Made by a program: the position numbers and the translations under genes. The notes beneath the pieces are model-generated. The model did no database searches, had not been told where the DNA came from, and saw only the letters and a program-made list of their open reading frames with translations. DNA of 64,000 bases. It comes from Amycolatopsis suaedae (GTDB taxonomy: Bacteria > Actinomycetota > Actinomycetes > Mycobacteriales > Pseudonocardiaceae). Numbering within the stretch: the first letter of the stretch is position 1; each line of letters starts with the position of its first letter. The stretch lies in assembly GCF_004214935.1 (NCBI RefSeq), contig NZ_SFCC01000002.1, forward strand, positions 62,001-126,000, read 5' to 3'. This document shows positions 22,913-31,047 of this stretch, piece by piece.

Positions 22913-24238
22913 TCAGGCCGTGTCGGGAGACGGCGACTGCGGTGACTGCGGACCCGACACGGCCCTGGTCACCGTACCGAAGGTGCGCAGGAGGTCCATT
23001 TCGGACTCCAGCACGGCGGCAAGTCTGCGGACGCCTTCGGTGATGCGCTCGGGTGTCGGGTAGCAGTACGACAAACGCATCTGCCTGCTGCCGAAACCGT
23101 CGGCGTAGAAACCGGTCCCGGACGCGTAGGCGACCCGGGCGGTGACGGCGCGGGGCAGCATGGCCTTGGTGTCGACGCCTTCGGGAACCGTGACCCAGAC
23201 GTAGAAACCGCCGTCCGGGCGGGTCCACTCGCAGCCGGCGGGCAGGTACTGCTCCAGCGCCGACAGCATGGCGTCGCGGCGCTCGCGGTAGTTCTCCTGG
23301 AACTTCTTGATCTGGCCCTTCCAGTCGTGCGTGGCCAGATAGCGGGAGACGATCAGCTGGTTGAGGGTCGGCGGGCAGAGCGTGGCCGACTCGGCTGCGA
23401 GCACCAGCTTCTCCCGCACGGCGTGCGGCGCCAGCACCCAGCCGACCCGCAGGCCGGAGGCGAACGTCTTGGAGAACGAGCCGAGGTACACCACGTTGTC
23501 CGGGTCGGTCGACCGCAGCGCCGGATAGATCTGGCCGTCGAAGCCGAGAAGGCCGTACGGGTTGTCCTCGATGACCAGCACCCCGTGCGTCCGGCAGATC
23601 TCCAGGATCTCCGCACGACGGCGCACGGCGAGCGTCACGCCGCCGGGGTTGTGGAAGTTGGGGATCGTGTAGAGGAACTTGACCCGCCTGCCGTCCTTCT
23701 CCAGCCGGACGAGTGCTTCCTTCAGCGCTGCGGGCTGCAGGCCCTCGTCGTCCATCGCGACGTGGACGACCTGCGCCTGGTAGGCGGCGAACGACCCGAG
23801 CGCGCCGACGTAGGACGGCCCCTCGGCGATCACGACGTCGCCGGGGTCGCAGAACAGCCGGGTCACCATGTCCAGGCCCATCTGCGAGCCGACGGTGACG
23901 ACGACGTCGTCCGGATGCGCCGAGATGCCCTCCAGTGCCATGACCTCGCAGATCTGCTCGCGCAGCGCGGGCACCCCGTGTGCGGAGCCGTACTGCAGCG
24001 CCACCAGGCCGTCCTCGGCGATGGTCTGACCGACCTGGGCGGACAGCGTATCCAGCGGCAGTGCGGCGAGGTTGGGCATCCCACCGGCGAGCGAAACCAC
24101 CTCCGGCCGGCTGGCCACCGCGAACAAAGCTCGGATCTCCGAGGCCGTCATGCCGGCCGTCCTGGCCGCGTAGCGGTCCAGGTGGGGATCGAGATTGTGG
24201 TGGCCGCTGCGCGGCTTGACGGGGTGCTGCTCGGTCAT
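22913..24238 (-). CDS. PLP-dependent aminotransferase (fold type I, MocR/LysN-like)
   Basis: A 441-residue class I/II aminotransferase. SLAGGMPN is the substrate-side start of the fold, TVGSQMGLDMVTR the cofactor-binding loop, IPNFHNPGG and VIEDNPYG (PLP-ring Asp) follow, and SFSKTFASGLRVGW contains the Schiff-base lysine. There is no HTH domain, so it is an enzyme rather than a MocR regulator. Closest in type to 2-aminoadipate/valine-pyruvate-like transaminases; substrate not determinable. It ends with a disordered SPQSPSPDTA tail. Confidence 0.88.
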   Translation of the reverse strand: MTEQHPVKPRSGHHNLDPHLDRYAARTAGMTASEIRALFAVASRPEVVSLAGGMPNLAALPLDTLSAQVGQTIAEDGLVALQYGSAHGVPALREQICEVMALEGISAHPDDVVVTVGSQMGLDMVTRLFCDPGDVVIAEGPSYVGALGSFAAYQAQVVHVAMDDEGLQPAALKEALVRLEKDGRRVKFLYTIPNFHNPGGVTLAVRRRAEILEICRTHGVLVIEDNPYGLLGFDGQIYPALRSTDPDNVVYLGSFSKTFASGLRVGWVLAPHAVREKLVLAAESATLCPPTLNQLIVSRYLATHDWKGQIKKFQENYRERRDAMLSALEQYLPAGCEWTRPDGGFYVWVTVPEGVDTKAMLPRAVTARVAYASGTGFYADGFGSRQMRLSYCYPTPERITEGVRRLAAVLESEMDLLRTFGTVTRAVSGPQSPQSPSPDTA

Positions 24239-24424
24239 GTGGCACTCGCAAGGAGGTCGGCCGGTCGGCTAGGGGCTACCCTCGGGTAGATCCATCGAGT
24301 GTAACCGTCCCCTCTTCGGGGGCTCTGAGGCTTCCGACACTATGCTGGCAGGGCATATCCTCTGCGTGGGCGTTTGCCGGGGTTGGCCGTGCCCAATCGC
24401 GTTTCCTATTGGGGAGGTCGTCGG

Positions 24425-25060
24425 GTGTCGCGACGCGTCGTGGGCGTCACGCTGGACAACCTGGATCAGCTTCCACTGCACTGCCGCCGGTGTGTGTACT
24501 GGGAGGTCGCACCGCACCTGAAGGCCCAGGCCGAGGAGTTCGGGGAGACCGAGCTGGAGAAGGAAGCCTGGGTGTCCAGCGTCCTGCTGGAGTGGGGCTC
24601 CTGCGGCCGGATCGTCTACAGCGAGAAGCTCCCCATCGGGTTCGTGCTGTACGCCCCGCCGAACGCCGTTCCGAGGGCGAACGCCTTCCCCACCTCACCA
24701 CCCGCGCCGGACGCGGTGCTGCTCACGGCGTTCCACGTCGCACCGGAGTTCCGTGGCGGCGGGCTGGGCAGGATGCTGGTGCAGGCCGTCGCCAAGGACC
24801 TCACCCGGCGTGGTGTCCGGGCCATCGAGGCGTTCGGGCAGTCCGGTCCCGCGCTCGACGACGAGCACGCCTGCGTGCTGCCGGCCGAGTTCCTGACCAG
24901 CGTCGGGTTCAAGACCGTACGGCCCCACCCTCGCTACCCCAGGCTGCGCCTGGAGCTGCGTTCGGCGATCTCCTGGAAGGAAGACGTCGAGGCGGCGCTG
25001 GAGCGGCTGCTCGGCCAGGTGACCATTTCCACGGCCGAGCCGAGCAGCGCCCGCGCCTGA
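24425..25060 (+). CDS. GNAT-family N-acetyltransferase (Rv3916c-like)
   Basis: A 211-residue protein with the GNAT acetyl-CoA loop in VAPEFRGGGLGRMLVQAVAK (R-G-G-G-L-G). A Cys pair near the start (LHCRRCVYWEV) and the conserved C-terminal LTSVGFKTVRPHPRYPRLRLE match the Rv3916c family, found between parB and cwlM in mycobacteria. The GTG was chosen for GGGAGG 9 bases upstream. Substrate unknown. A -10-like TATGCT at 24341 lies in the divergent promoter region shared with the aminotransferase. Confidence 0.85.
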   Translation: MSRRVVGVTLDNLDQLPLHCRRCVYWEVAPHLKAQAEEFGETELEKEAWVSSVLLEWGSCGRIVYSEKLPIGFVLYAPPNAVPRANAFPTSPPAPDAVLLTAFHVAPEFRGGGLGRMLVQAVAKDLTRRGVRAIEAFGQSGPALDDEHACVLPAEFLTSVGFKTVRPHPRYPRLRLELRSAISWKEDVEAALERLLGQVTISTAEPSSARA

Positions 25061-25067
25061 TCGCGAC

Positions 25068-25119
25068 TTGTCCACAGGACTGCCCACAAATAACGGGGTT
25101 GTCCACAGGGTTGTGCACA
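25068..25119. promoter_or_regulatory. DnaA-box cluster outside oriC
   Basis: Three DnaA-box 9-mers occur within 52 bases: TTGTCCACA at 25068-25076, TTGTCCACA at 25099-25107 and TTGTGCACA at 25111-25119. This is as good a set as in oriC, about 10 kb away, in a non-coding spacer between convergent genes. Confidence 0.75.
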
Positions 25120-25141
25120 GAACTAGTGCACAACCCTGTGG
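25103..25141. terminator. 16-bp perfect inverted repeat between convergent genes
   Basis: CCACAGGGTTGTGCAC (25103-25118) is followed after 7 bases by its exact reverse complement (25126-25141). It lies between the GNAT stop and the cwlM stop and fits a bidirectional terminator. The arms contain the TTGTGCAC half of a DnaA box, so the hairpin and DnaA sites overlap. Confidence 0.75.
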
Positions 25142-25152
25142 TATCGCGAAAC

Positions 25153-26289
25153 TTACTCGGCTTTCGCCAGCTCGTAGGCGAGCACGTCGGCGAAGGTGAA
25201 CGTGCCGGTGGGCTGGTCGCCCTCACCCAGCAGGTACAGCCGCTTCACGGCGATCAGGATGCCCTCGGCGACCACGTCCCGGAACGCCGGGTCGGCCAGC
25301 CTGCGCCGGTCGTCCGGGTTGGTCAGGTAGCCGATCTCCACCCGCACCGCGGGGCAGCGGGTCATCCGCAGGATCTCCCACGTCTTCGGGTGGGCCCGGC
25401 AGTCCAGCATGCCGGTGCGGGCGGCCAGCTCCCGCTGGATGAAGCCGGCCAGCAGCTCACCCACGGTCGACGTCGTGCCGTTGCCGGTCCCGAAGTGGAA
25501 GCTCGCAACGCCTTGGGCGTACGGCGACCGGTTCTGGTCGCTGTGCAGCGAGAGGAACAGGTCGGCACCCGCCTCGTTGGCGAACGCGGCCCGCTCGGCC
25601 TCGGTCGGGCTGTGCTCGGGGCCCCGGGAGATCAGCGCCTCCATGCCGGTGGCCTTCATCCGGCCTTCCAACCTGCGCGCCAGGTCCCAGGCGACGTCGG
25701 ACTCCCGCAGGCCGGGCACCACGATGCCGGTGTCCTTGCCGCCGTGACCGGGGTCGATGACGATCCGCTTGCCACGCAGCCGCGGGCCGGCCTTACGCAC
25801 CTGCTCCTGCTCGCGTAGGAAGACCGGACGCCCACCACGTGCCCTCGGCGACAGCTGCCGCAGCGAACGGACCGTCGCCGCACCGCAGATGCCGTCGACG
25901 ACCAGGCCGTACTCGCGCTGGAACGCACGCAGCGCCCGTTCGGTCTGCGGGCCGAACACACCGTCCGGCCGCCCCGCGTCGAAGCCGAGCTCGGTGAGCC
26001 GCTCCTGCAGGGTGAACACGTCGTCACCGTGGGTGGGTGCCGAGATGAGGTACGCGAGCGGGCGGCTGCCCAGGTGATAGGTCGAGCCACGCAGGGCCCG
26101 GTAGGTCGAGGGACCGACGATCCCGTCGGTAATCAGGCCACGCCGCTGCTGGAAGGCCCGGACGGCCTGCTCCATCGCGGTGTCGAAAGATCCAGAGCCG
26201 TTCGCCGGGGCAAGCAGGTCCAATGCCGTCAGCATGGACCGGATCTCGGCGACGTCCGGGCCGACGTCGCCGCGGCGGAGTACCCGCAT
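25153..26289 (-). CDS. cwlM: CwlM, N-acetylmuramoyl-L-alanine amidase-type regulator
   Basis: A 378-residue protein with two PG_binding_1 repeats (residues ~8-65 and ~85-145) and an Amidase_3 domain (~170-350) with zinc ligands in IVIDPGHGGKD, ISRGPEHSP, SLHSDQN and VRVEIGYLTN. It has no signal peptide. That and the trx-adjacent position match mycobacterial CwlM (Rv3915), a cytosolic MurA activator phosphorylated by PknB. The Thr-containing tail PTGTFTFADVLAYE resembles the phosphorylated tail of that protein. Regulation of peptidoglycan precursor synthesis is therefore the likely role. Confidence 0.92.
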   Translation of the reverse strand: MRVLRRGDVGPDVAEIRSMLTALDLLAPANGSGSFDTAMEQAVRAFQQRRGLITDGIVGPSTYRALRGSTYHLGSRPLAYLISAPTHGDDVFTLQERLTELGFDAGRPDGVFGPQTERALRAFQREYGLVVDGICGAATVRSLRQLSPRARGGRPVFLREQEQVRKAGPRLRGKRIVIDPGHGGKDTGIVVPGLRESDVAWDLARRLEGRMKATGMEALISRGPEHSPTEAERAAFANEAGADLFLSLHSDQNRSPYAQGVASFHFGTGNGTTSTVGELLAGFIQRELAARTGMLDCRAHPKTWEILRMTRCPAVRVEIGYLTNPDDRRRLADPAFRDVVAEGILIAVKRLYLLGEGDQPTGTFTFADVLAYELAKAE

Positions 26290-26443
26290 GCACTCCTCGC
26301 TCTTCCTTGGGCATCGATGGGGGGCTCGATGCTGTGCACTGGTGCTGAGTATGTCCCAGCCGTTCTATTGTGCCTTGAGAACTCTCGGTGAGCGCGCAGG
26401 GCCGGTTGGTGCGCGGCGTGTCACCGTCTTCGGGCATGAAAGA

Positions 26444-26477
26444 ACCCGGGGGTGCGGTGTTCCCGCACACCCCGGGT
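26444..26477 (-). terminator. Rho-independent terminator after trxA
   Basis: Read on the minus strand, ACCCGGGG-TGTGCGG pairs with CCGCA-CCCCCGGGT (one bulge) and is followed by TCTTTC. It starts 14 bases after the trxA stop and ends the trxB-trxA transcript before cwlM. Confidence 0.8.
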
Positions 26478-26491
26478 CATCTGACGGTGTC

Positions 26492-26824
26492 TCAGGCGAG
26501 CACGTCGGACAGATCGGACAGCAGCGCCGCCTTCGGCTTCGCGCCGACGATCTGCTTCACCGGCTTGCCACCCTGGAACAGGATCAGCGTCGGGATGGAC
26601 ATGACCTGGTAGTCCCTGGCGGTGTTCGGGTTCTCGTCGATGTCCAGCTTGGCGATCGTCAGCTTGTCCTTGTTCTCGGCCGCGATCTCCTCGAGCACCG
26701 GCGCGACCATCTTGCACGGGCCGCACCAGGTCGCCCAGAAGTCGACCAGCACAGGCTTCTCGCTGGTCAGGACGTCGTCAGCGAAGCTGGCGTCGGTCAC
26801 CTTCTTGGTCTCGCTCATGTTCAC
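26492..26824 (-). CDS. trxA: Thioredoxin
   Basis: A 110-residue thioredoxin with the active site [13 protein letters not shown], the cis-proline region [14 protein letters not shown] and the usual length. It is a disulfide reductase supplied with electrons by the TrxB encoded 24 bases upstream. It corresponds to Rv3914 (trxC) by position. Confidence 0.97.
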   Translation of the reverse strand: MNMSETKKVTDASFADDVLTSEKPVLVDFWATWCGPCKMVAPVLEEIAAENKDKLTIAKLDIDENPNTARDYQVMSIPTLILFQGGKPVKQIVGAKPKAALLSDLSDVLA

Positions 26825-26848
26825 TCCTGTCGTGTCGAAATCTGTGGG

Positions 26849-27838
26849 TCAGTTGCTGGTGGCGTAGCCGCCGCCGACCAGCTCGGGGGCGGAACGGGCC
26901 GCGTCGGTCGCCGCGTGCTCGGCCAGCCAGCGCTCGGCGTCGATGGCCGCCGTGCAGCCGGAGCCGGCCGCGGTGATGGCCTGCCGGTAGGTGTGGTCCA
27001 CCAGGTCGCCTGCGGCGAACACGCCGTCGAGGTTGGTGTACGAGCTGCGCTCCTTGGCGATCACGTACCCCTCGGCGTCGGTGTCGACCTGGCCCTTGAC
27101 CAGCTCGCTGCGCGGGTCGTGCCCGATGGCGACGAAGAACCCGGTGACGTCCAGGGTCGACTCCTCGCCGGTCACCGTGTCGCGCAGCCGCAAGCCCTCG
27201 ACCTTGCCCTCACCCAGCACCTGGGCGACCTCGGAGTTGAGCTGCCAGCGGATCTTCTCGTTGGCCTTCGCCCGCTCCAGCATGATCTTCGACGCCCGGA
27301 ACTCGTCGCGCCGGTGCACGATGGTGACGCTGCGGGCGAACTTGGTCAGGAAGGTCGCCTCCTCCATGGCCGAGTCGCCACCGCCGACCACCGCGATGTC
27401 GTGGTCGCGGAAGAAGAAGCCGTCGCAGGTCGCACACGAGGACACGCCACGCCCGAGCAGTTCCTGCTCACCCGGCACGTGCAGGTAGCGGGCGGCCGCG
27501 CCCATCGCCAGGATGACCGCACGCGCCGCGTAACGCTTGCCGTTGACCGTCGCGTACTTGATGTCGCCGGTGAGGTCGAGCGCCTCCACGTCCTCGGCCC
27601 GCAGCTCGGCACCGAAGTGCTTGGCCTGCTCCCGCATCTCCTCCATGAGGTCGGGACCCATGATCCCGGTGCGGAAGCCGGGGTAGTTCTCCACCTCGGT
27701 GGTCGTCATCAGCGCACCACCGAACTGGGACCCCTCGAACACCAGCGGTTCCAGCTGCGCCCTGGCCGCGTACACGGCCGCGGTGTAACCGGCGGGACCC
27801 GATCCCACGATGATCAGGTTCCGAACGTCTTCTGTCAC
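26849..27838 (-). CDS. trxB: Thioredoxin reductase
   Basis: A 329-residue flavoenzyme. The N-terminal FAD motif is [17 protein letters not shown], the redox-active CATCDGFFF disulfide is followed by the NADPH motif [12 protein letters not shown], and the C-terminal FAD motif is [15 protein letters not shown]. It reduces thioredoxin with NADPH. It precedes trxA in one operon and corresponds to trxB2. Confidence 0.97.
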   Translation of the reverse strand: MTEDVRNLIIVGSGPAGYTAAVYAARAQLEPLVFEGSQFGGALMTTTEVENYPGFRTGIMGPDLMEEMREQAKHFGAELRAEDVEALDLTGDIKYATVNGKRYAARAVILAMGAAARYLHVPGEQELLGRGVSSCATCDGFFFRDHDIAVVGGGDSAMEEATFLTKFARSVTIVHRRDEFRASKIMLERAKANEKIRWQLNSEVAQVLGEGKVEGLRLRDTVTGEESTLDVTGFFVAIGHDPRSELVKGQVDTDAEGYVIAKERSSYTNLDGVFAAGDLVDHTYRQAITAAGSGCTAAIDAERWLAEHAATDAARSAPELVGGGYATSN

Positions 27839-27923
27839 CCGTGCCTCCGCTCGTCGTGACCTGTACCAGGCTCAACACGATCGTAGGCGGAGGTGTTCCC
27901 GGGGTGACGCGCACCGCAGAAGC

Positions 27924-27974
27924 GGAGCAAGGGAGCTTTACTACCCCAAGACGCTAGTAAAGCTCCCTTGCTCC
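27924..27974. terminator. 20-bp perfect inverted repeat upstream of trxB / after rsmA
   Basis: GGAGCAAGGGAGCTTTACTA at 27924-27943 is repeated as its exact reverse complement at 27955-27974, with an 11-base loop. It starts 4 bases after the stop of the anti-sigma gene and most simply terminates the sigM-rsmA transcript. Its length and perfection exceed an ordinary terminator. Confidence 0.75.
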
Positions 27975-27978
27975 CACT

Positions 27979-28758
27979 TCAGGCGCCGCGGCCGATGGTG
28001 CGGTCGAGCAGCTTCGAGCAGTCCTCGCCCAGGACGAGCAGGCGGTACTGGGCCAGCTCCCCGGTGGTGCGCAGGACCATCGTGCCGGGCTTGCCGTCCA
28101 GCGTGACGCCCTTGACGCCGACGGCCTTGACCCTCGGGTCCTCGCCGTTCTGGCTCAGGCAGGCGTCCAGCCGCTCCTGGGTGCCCAGCGGGCCGAAGTC
28201 CCGCGTGCCCTGCGTGCTCAGCACCGAGCCGACGTCGAGGTCGTCCTGCTTGAGCGCCAGCGGCGCCTCACCCGGCGAGCCGGGCGCGGGCTTCGACGTC
28301 GCGGCGGGCGGCTGCGCCACGTCGGAGCTGCCGTTCTCACCCCCGGTGCCGGGCAGGACCACCGCCACGACGGCGACGGCCGCCGCTGCCGTGGCCAGCA
28401 CCCCCGAGCCCCAGGCGATCATGCGGTTACGTCGCTTGCGGGCGACGTCGATGCTCACCACCGGCGCGACCGCCGGAGCGGGACGGGCCTTCTCCGCCTC
28501 CTCGGCGAGTGCCGCGTCGATCCTGGCCGCCACGTCGGCGGGCATCGGTTCGGGCGCGGCGTTGCCCCAGGCAGCCAGGTCGGCCGTGGTGGCCTCCAGT
28601 GCCTCGATGATCGCCAGCGCCTCCGGGTCGGCCTCGACCTGGGGCCACAGCCGTGCGGCCTCCTGCTCGTCGAGCACCCCCGCGTGCAAGTCGGCAAGCA
28701 CGTCGACAGACCACGGCGGGCCCACAGCGCCGCCGATCCCCCGAGCTTCGTCCGTCAT
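27979..28758 (-). CDS. rsmA: Anti-sigma-M factor (RsmA-like) membrane protein
   Basis: A 259-residue protein. The N-terminal cytoplasmic part (~1-110) contains VDVLADLHAGVLDEQEAARLW and DVAARIDAALAEE, the arrangement of actinobacterial anti-sigma M factors. One membrane helix follows (IAWGSGVLATAAAAVAVVAVV, positions ~114-134), then an extracytoplasmic domain with two cysteines. It overlaps sigM by 4 bases, as expected for a sigma/anti-sigma pair. No HXXXCXXC zinc motif is visible, as in Rv3912. Confidence 0.8.
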   Translation of the reverse strand: MTDEARGIGGAVGPPWSVDVLADLHAGVLDEQEAARLWPQVEADPEALAIIEALEATTADLAAWGNAAPEPMPADVAARIDAALAEEAEKARPAPAVAPVVSIDVARKRRNRMIAWGSGVLATAAAAVAVVAVVLPGTGGENGSSDVAQPPAATSKPAPGSPGEAPLALKQDDLDVGSVLSTQGTRDFGPLGTQERLDACLSQNGEDPRVKAVGVKGVTLDGKPGTMVLRTTGELAQYRLLVLGEDCSKLLDRTIGRGA

Positions 28759-29357
28759 CGTCCCTCCCTGCGTTTGCTTTCGTTAGCTGGGACGCCGGCA
28801 TCCGCGTCGGGGTTCCGCAGATGTCCGAGAACCTTCGCGAGTTTCGCGCGACCTCGGGCACACCGGCTCTTCACCGTGCCCTGGGCGATCCCCAGCAGCT
28901 CCGCCGTCTCGGCGACCGAGTAACCCTCGACGTCGACCAGCACGATCGGCGCCCGCTGGTCCTCGGGGAGCTGGTTCAGTGCCTCCTTGATGACCAGCCG
29001 GGTCTCCCGGTCGGCCATCGAGTCACGCGGGGTCGCCGGCTCGTTGTGGCCGGTCTCGGGTAGTGGCACTGTCGGCCTGGCCTGACGTCGGCGCACCCGG
29101 TCGAGGCAGGCGTTCACCACGATCCGGTGCAGCCAGGTGGTCACCTGCGACTCCGCGCGGAAGTTCGCCGCCGCCCGGTAGGCGGAGATGAACGCGTCCT
29201 GCAACGCGTCGGCGGCTTCCTCGGGATCTCGCACGGTGCGGAGGGCGACGGCCCACATCCGGTCCCGGTGTCGTCGCACCAGTTCACTGAACGCGTGGGC
29301 GTCGCCCGCGGCATGTGCCGTGATGAGGTCGGCATCCGTGGGTGAGGCTGCGGTCAC
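28755..29357 (-). CDS. sigM: ECF RNA polymerase sigma factor SigM
   Basis: A 200-residue ECF sigma factor. Region 2 has LVRRHRDRMWAVALRTV, DAFISAYRAA and TWLHRIVVNACLDRVRRR. Region 4 has LPEDQRAPIVLVDVEGYSVAETAELLG and GTVKSRCARGRAKL. The GTG at 29357 gives TAASPTDADLITAHAAGD at the start, which resembles SigM; an in-frame GTG at 29390 would add 11 residues. The linked anti-sigma gene and the trxB neighbour fit SigM, which answers redox/envelope stress and controls some ESX genes in mycobacteria. Confidence 0.9.
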   Translation of the reverse strand: MTAASPTDADLITAHAAGDAHAFSELVRRHRDRMWAVALRTVRDPEEAADALQDAFISAYRAAANFRAESQVTTWLHRIVVNACLDRVRRRQARPTVPLPETGHNEPATPRDSMADRETRLVIKEALNQLPEDQRAPIVLVDVEGYSVAETAELLGIAQGTVKSRCARGRAKLAKVLGHLRNPDADAGVPANESKRREGR

Positions 29358-29410
29358 GCGCAAGAGACTACTGAGTCTCCTGTCACCCACCGAGGCGACA
29401 TCGGCCTGGC

Positions 29411-30955
29411 TCAGGGCGCCGCGATGAACTCCAGGTCAGCGATCTGCGAGGAGAACTTGTCGCCGTCGGCACTCAACTGGGTGATCCAGACGATGATGTA
29501 GCGGCCCTCGGCGGGCTGCTGCAGTGTGATGTCCGTGCTCGGCCCGCTCAGGTCGGCGCCGCCAGCCACCCTGGTCTCGGTCAGCTTCGGGTTCTTCTCG
29601 TCGGCGACCCGGATCTCGACCTTGGTGCCCGGGTTCTCCCCCTTGACCTTGACCTGGCTGATCTTCACCGGCTTGTCGAACGTGGCGATGAGGCCGACGC
29701 CCGGCTTGAGCGCGGGGAACTGCTTCTTGTACTCGTCGGTGCGCCAGGCCGTCTCCGGCTTGCCGTCCAGCACGTACTTGGCCCGTGCCGGGCCGTCACC
29801 GTTGCCCTCCGGGTTGTAGACGCCCACCGTCTCCGGCTTGACCGGCTGCCCGGTGGACGGCTGCGCGGGCGGCGGGTTGCTGTTGCCGTCGCTCGCGGGC
29901 GGCTGGGTCGTGCTGGACGGGGCCGCGACGTTCACCGTCGGCCCGGTCGCCGACGGGTTGTCCTGGAAGAAGCTGATCATCAGCATGCCCAGCCAGGCCA
30001 GGATGCCCACGGCACCGACGACCAGCACGGTGACGCCCAGCGCCAGCTTGCGCCGCCGCTTCGCGTCCTTCACCGGCTTCTTCGTGGTCCAGATGCCGTC
30101 GTCTTCCTCGGCCTCCTCGCCGCCGACCTGGCGGATCAGCTGCGTCCGCTCCTCGGCGTCGGTGAAGTCGTCGAGCATCCGCACGATCGCGGCCGTGGTG
30201 CGGATACCGCCCTGGTCGCCGTCGGAGATGGTGCGCACGGCCAGCGAGGACAGCTCGACCGGCACCCTCGGCTGCAGCGACCGCGGCGGCACCAGCCTGC
30301 CGTCCGGCGCGTGCGGCGCGGTCGGCACGGCAGGCGGCCCGCCGGGCAGTGCCCAGCGGCCGGTCAGCAGCAGGTACAGCACCGCGCCGATGGCCTTGAC
30401 GTCGTCCCGCAGCGTCGCCTCCGGCAGCGGGCCGGGGAACGCCAGGCGTAACGAGCCGTCCGGTGTCAGCCGGAGCCGCTGCGGGTGGTCCAGGCCCAGC
30501 ACCAGGCCGGTGTGGTGGGCCTGTTCGACGGCGTCGGCCAGCGCCCGCACCATGCGGGCGGCCGCGCCGGGCTCGATCGGCTTGTCCGCGACCAGGTCGA
30601 CCAGGTCGGTGCCCTTGGTCCAGTCGGCGACGACGATGCCGAGCAGGCCCTCGCTGGAGCTGATCCCGTTGCCCAGGTTCAGCACGTCGAGCACCCTGGC
30701 GACACCGCTGTGGCTGAACTTGGCTGCGTGGGCGGCGCGCTCCAGCGTGCGCCTGGCGAGGCGGGCGGCCTCGGCGTCGGCCGGGTCGCCAACCAGCAGC
30801 GTCAGCGCGACGTCGCGGCGCAGCTGGCCGTCCCTGGCACGCCAGAGGTGGGCGTCGGCGCGTTCGTCGAAACCGAACTGCGCGAGCAGGCGGTAGCGGC
30901 CGTCACCTACGACGGCGCCAGGCGCCAGCGACCCGCTCCGGGCACGGGCTGCCAT
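29411..30955 (-). CDS. Membrane pseudokinase with discoidin-like extracellular domain
   Basis: A 514-residue protein. Residues ~15-260 follow a Ser/Thr kinase fold, but the catalytic HRDxKxxN motif reads LGLDHPQRLRL and DFG is LAF, so it is a pseudokinase. A membrane helix (VTVLVVGAVGILAWLGMLMIS) follows, then a Pro/Ser linker and a galactose-binding-like beta domain (~390-514, YVLDGKPETAWRT). In M. tuberculosis this part is fused to MurJ as Rv3910, and its phosphorylated form binds FhaA. Here it is separate. The ATG follows AGGAGGTG by 8 bases, which rules out the much longer open frame upstream that overlaps murJ. Confidence 0.88.
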   Translation of the reverse strand: MAARARSGSLAPGAVVGDGRYRLLAQFGFDERADAHLWRARDGQLRRDVALTLLVGDPADAEAARLARRTLERAAHAAKFSHSGVARVLDVLNLGNGISSSEGLLGIVVADWTKGTDLVDLVADKPIEPGAAARMVRALADAVEQAHHTGLVLGLDHPQRLRLTPDGSLRLAFPGPLPEATLRDDVKAIGAVLYLLLTGRWALPGGPPAVPTAPHAPDGRLVPPRSLQPRVPVELSSLAVRTISDGDQGGIRTTAAIVRMLDDFTDAEERTQLIRQVGGEEAEEDDGIWTTKKPVKDAKRRRKLALGVTVLVVGAVGILAWLGMLMISFFQDNPSATGPTVNVAAPSSTTQPPASDGNSNPPPAQPSTGQPVKPETVGVYNPEGNGDGPARAKYVLDGKPETAWRTDEYKKQFPALKPGVGLIATFDKPVKISQVKVKGENPGTKVEIRVADEKNPKLTETRVAGGADLSGPSTDITLQQPAEGRYIIVWITQLSADGDKFSSQIADLEFIAAP

Positions 30956-31047
30956 CCGGGCCGCACCTCCTGTCCGCTCGGCTCGCTGTCTTTGGTCGAG
31001 GGTACGTGAACACGACACCCGGTGAATGTCGATCCACGCCGCAATCG

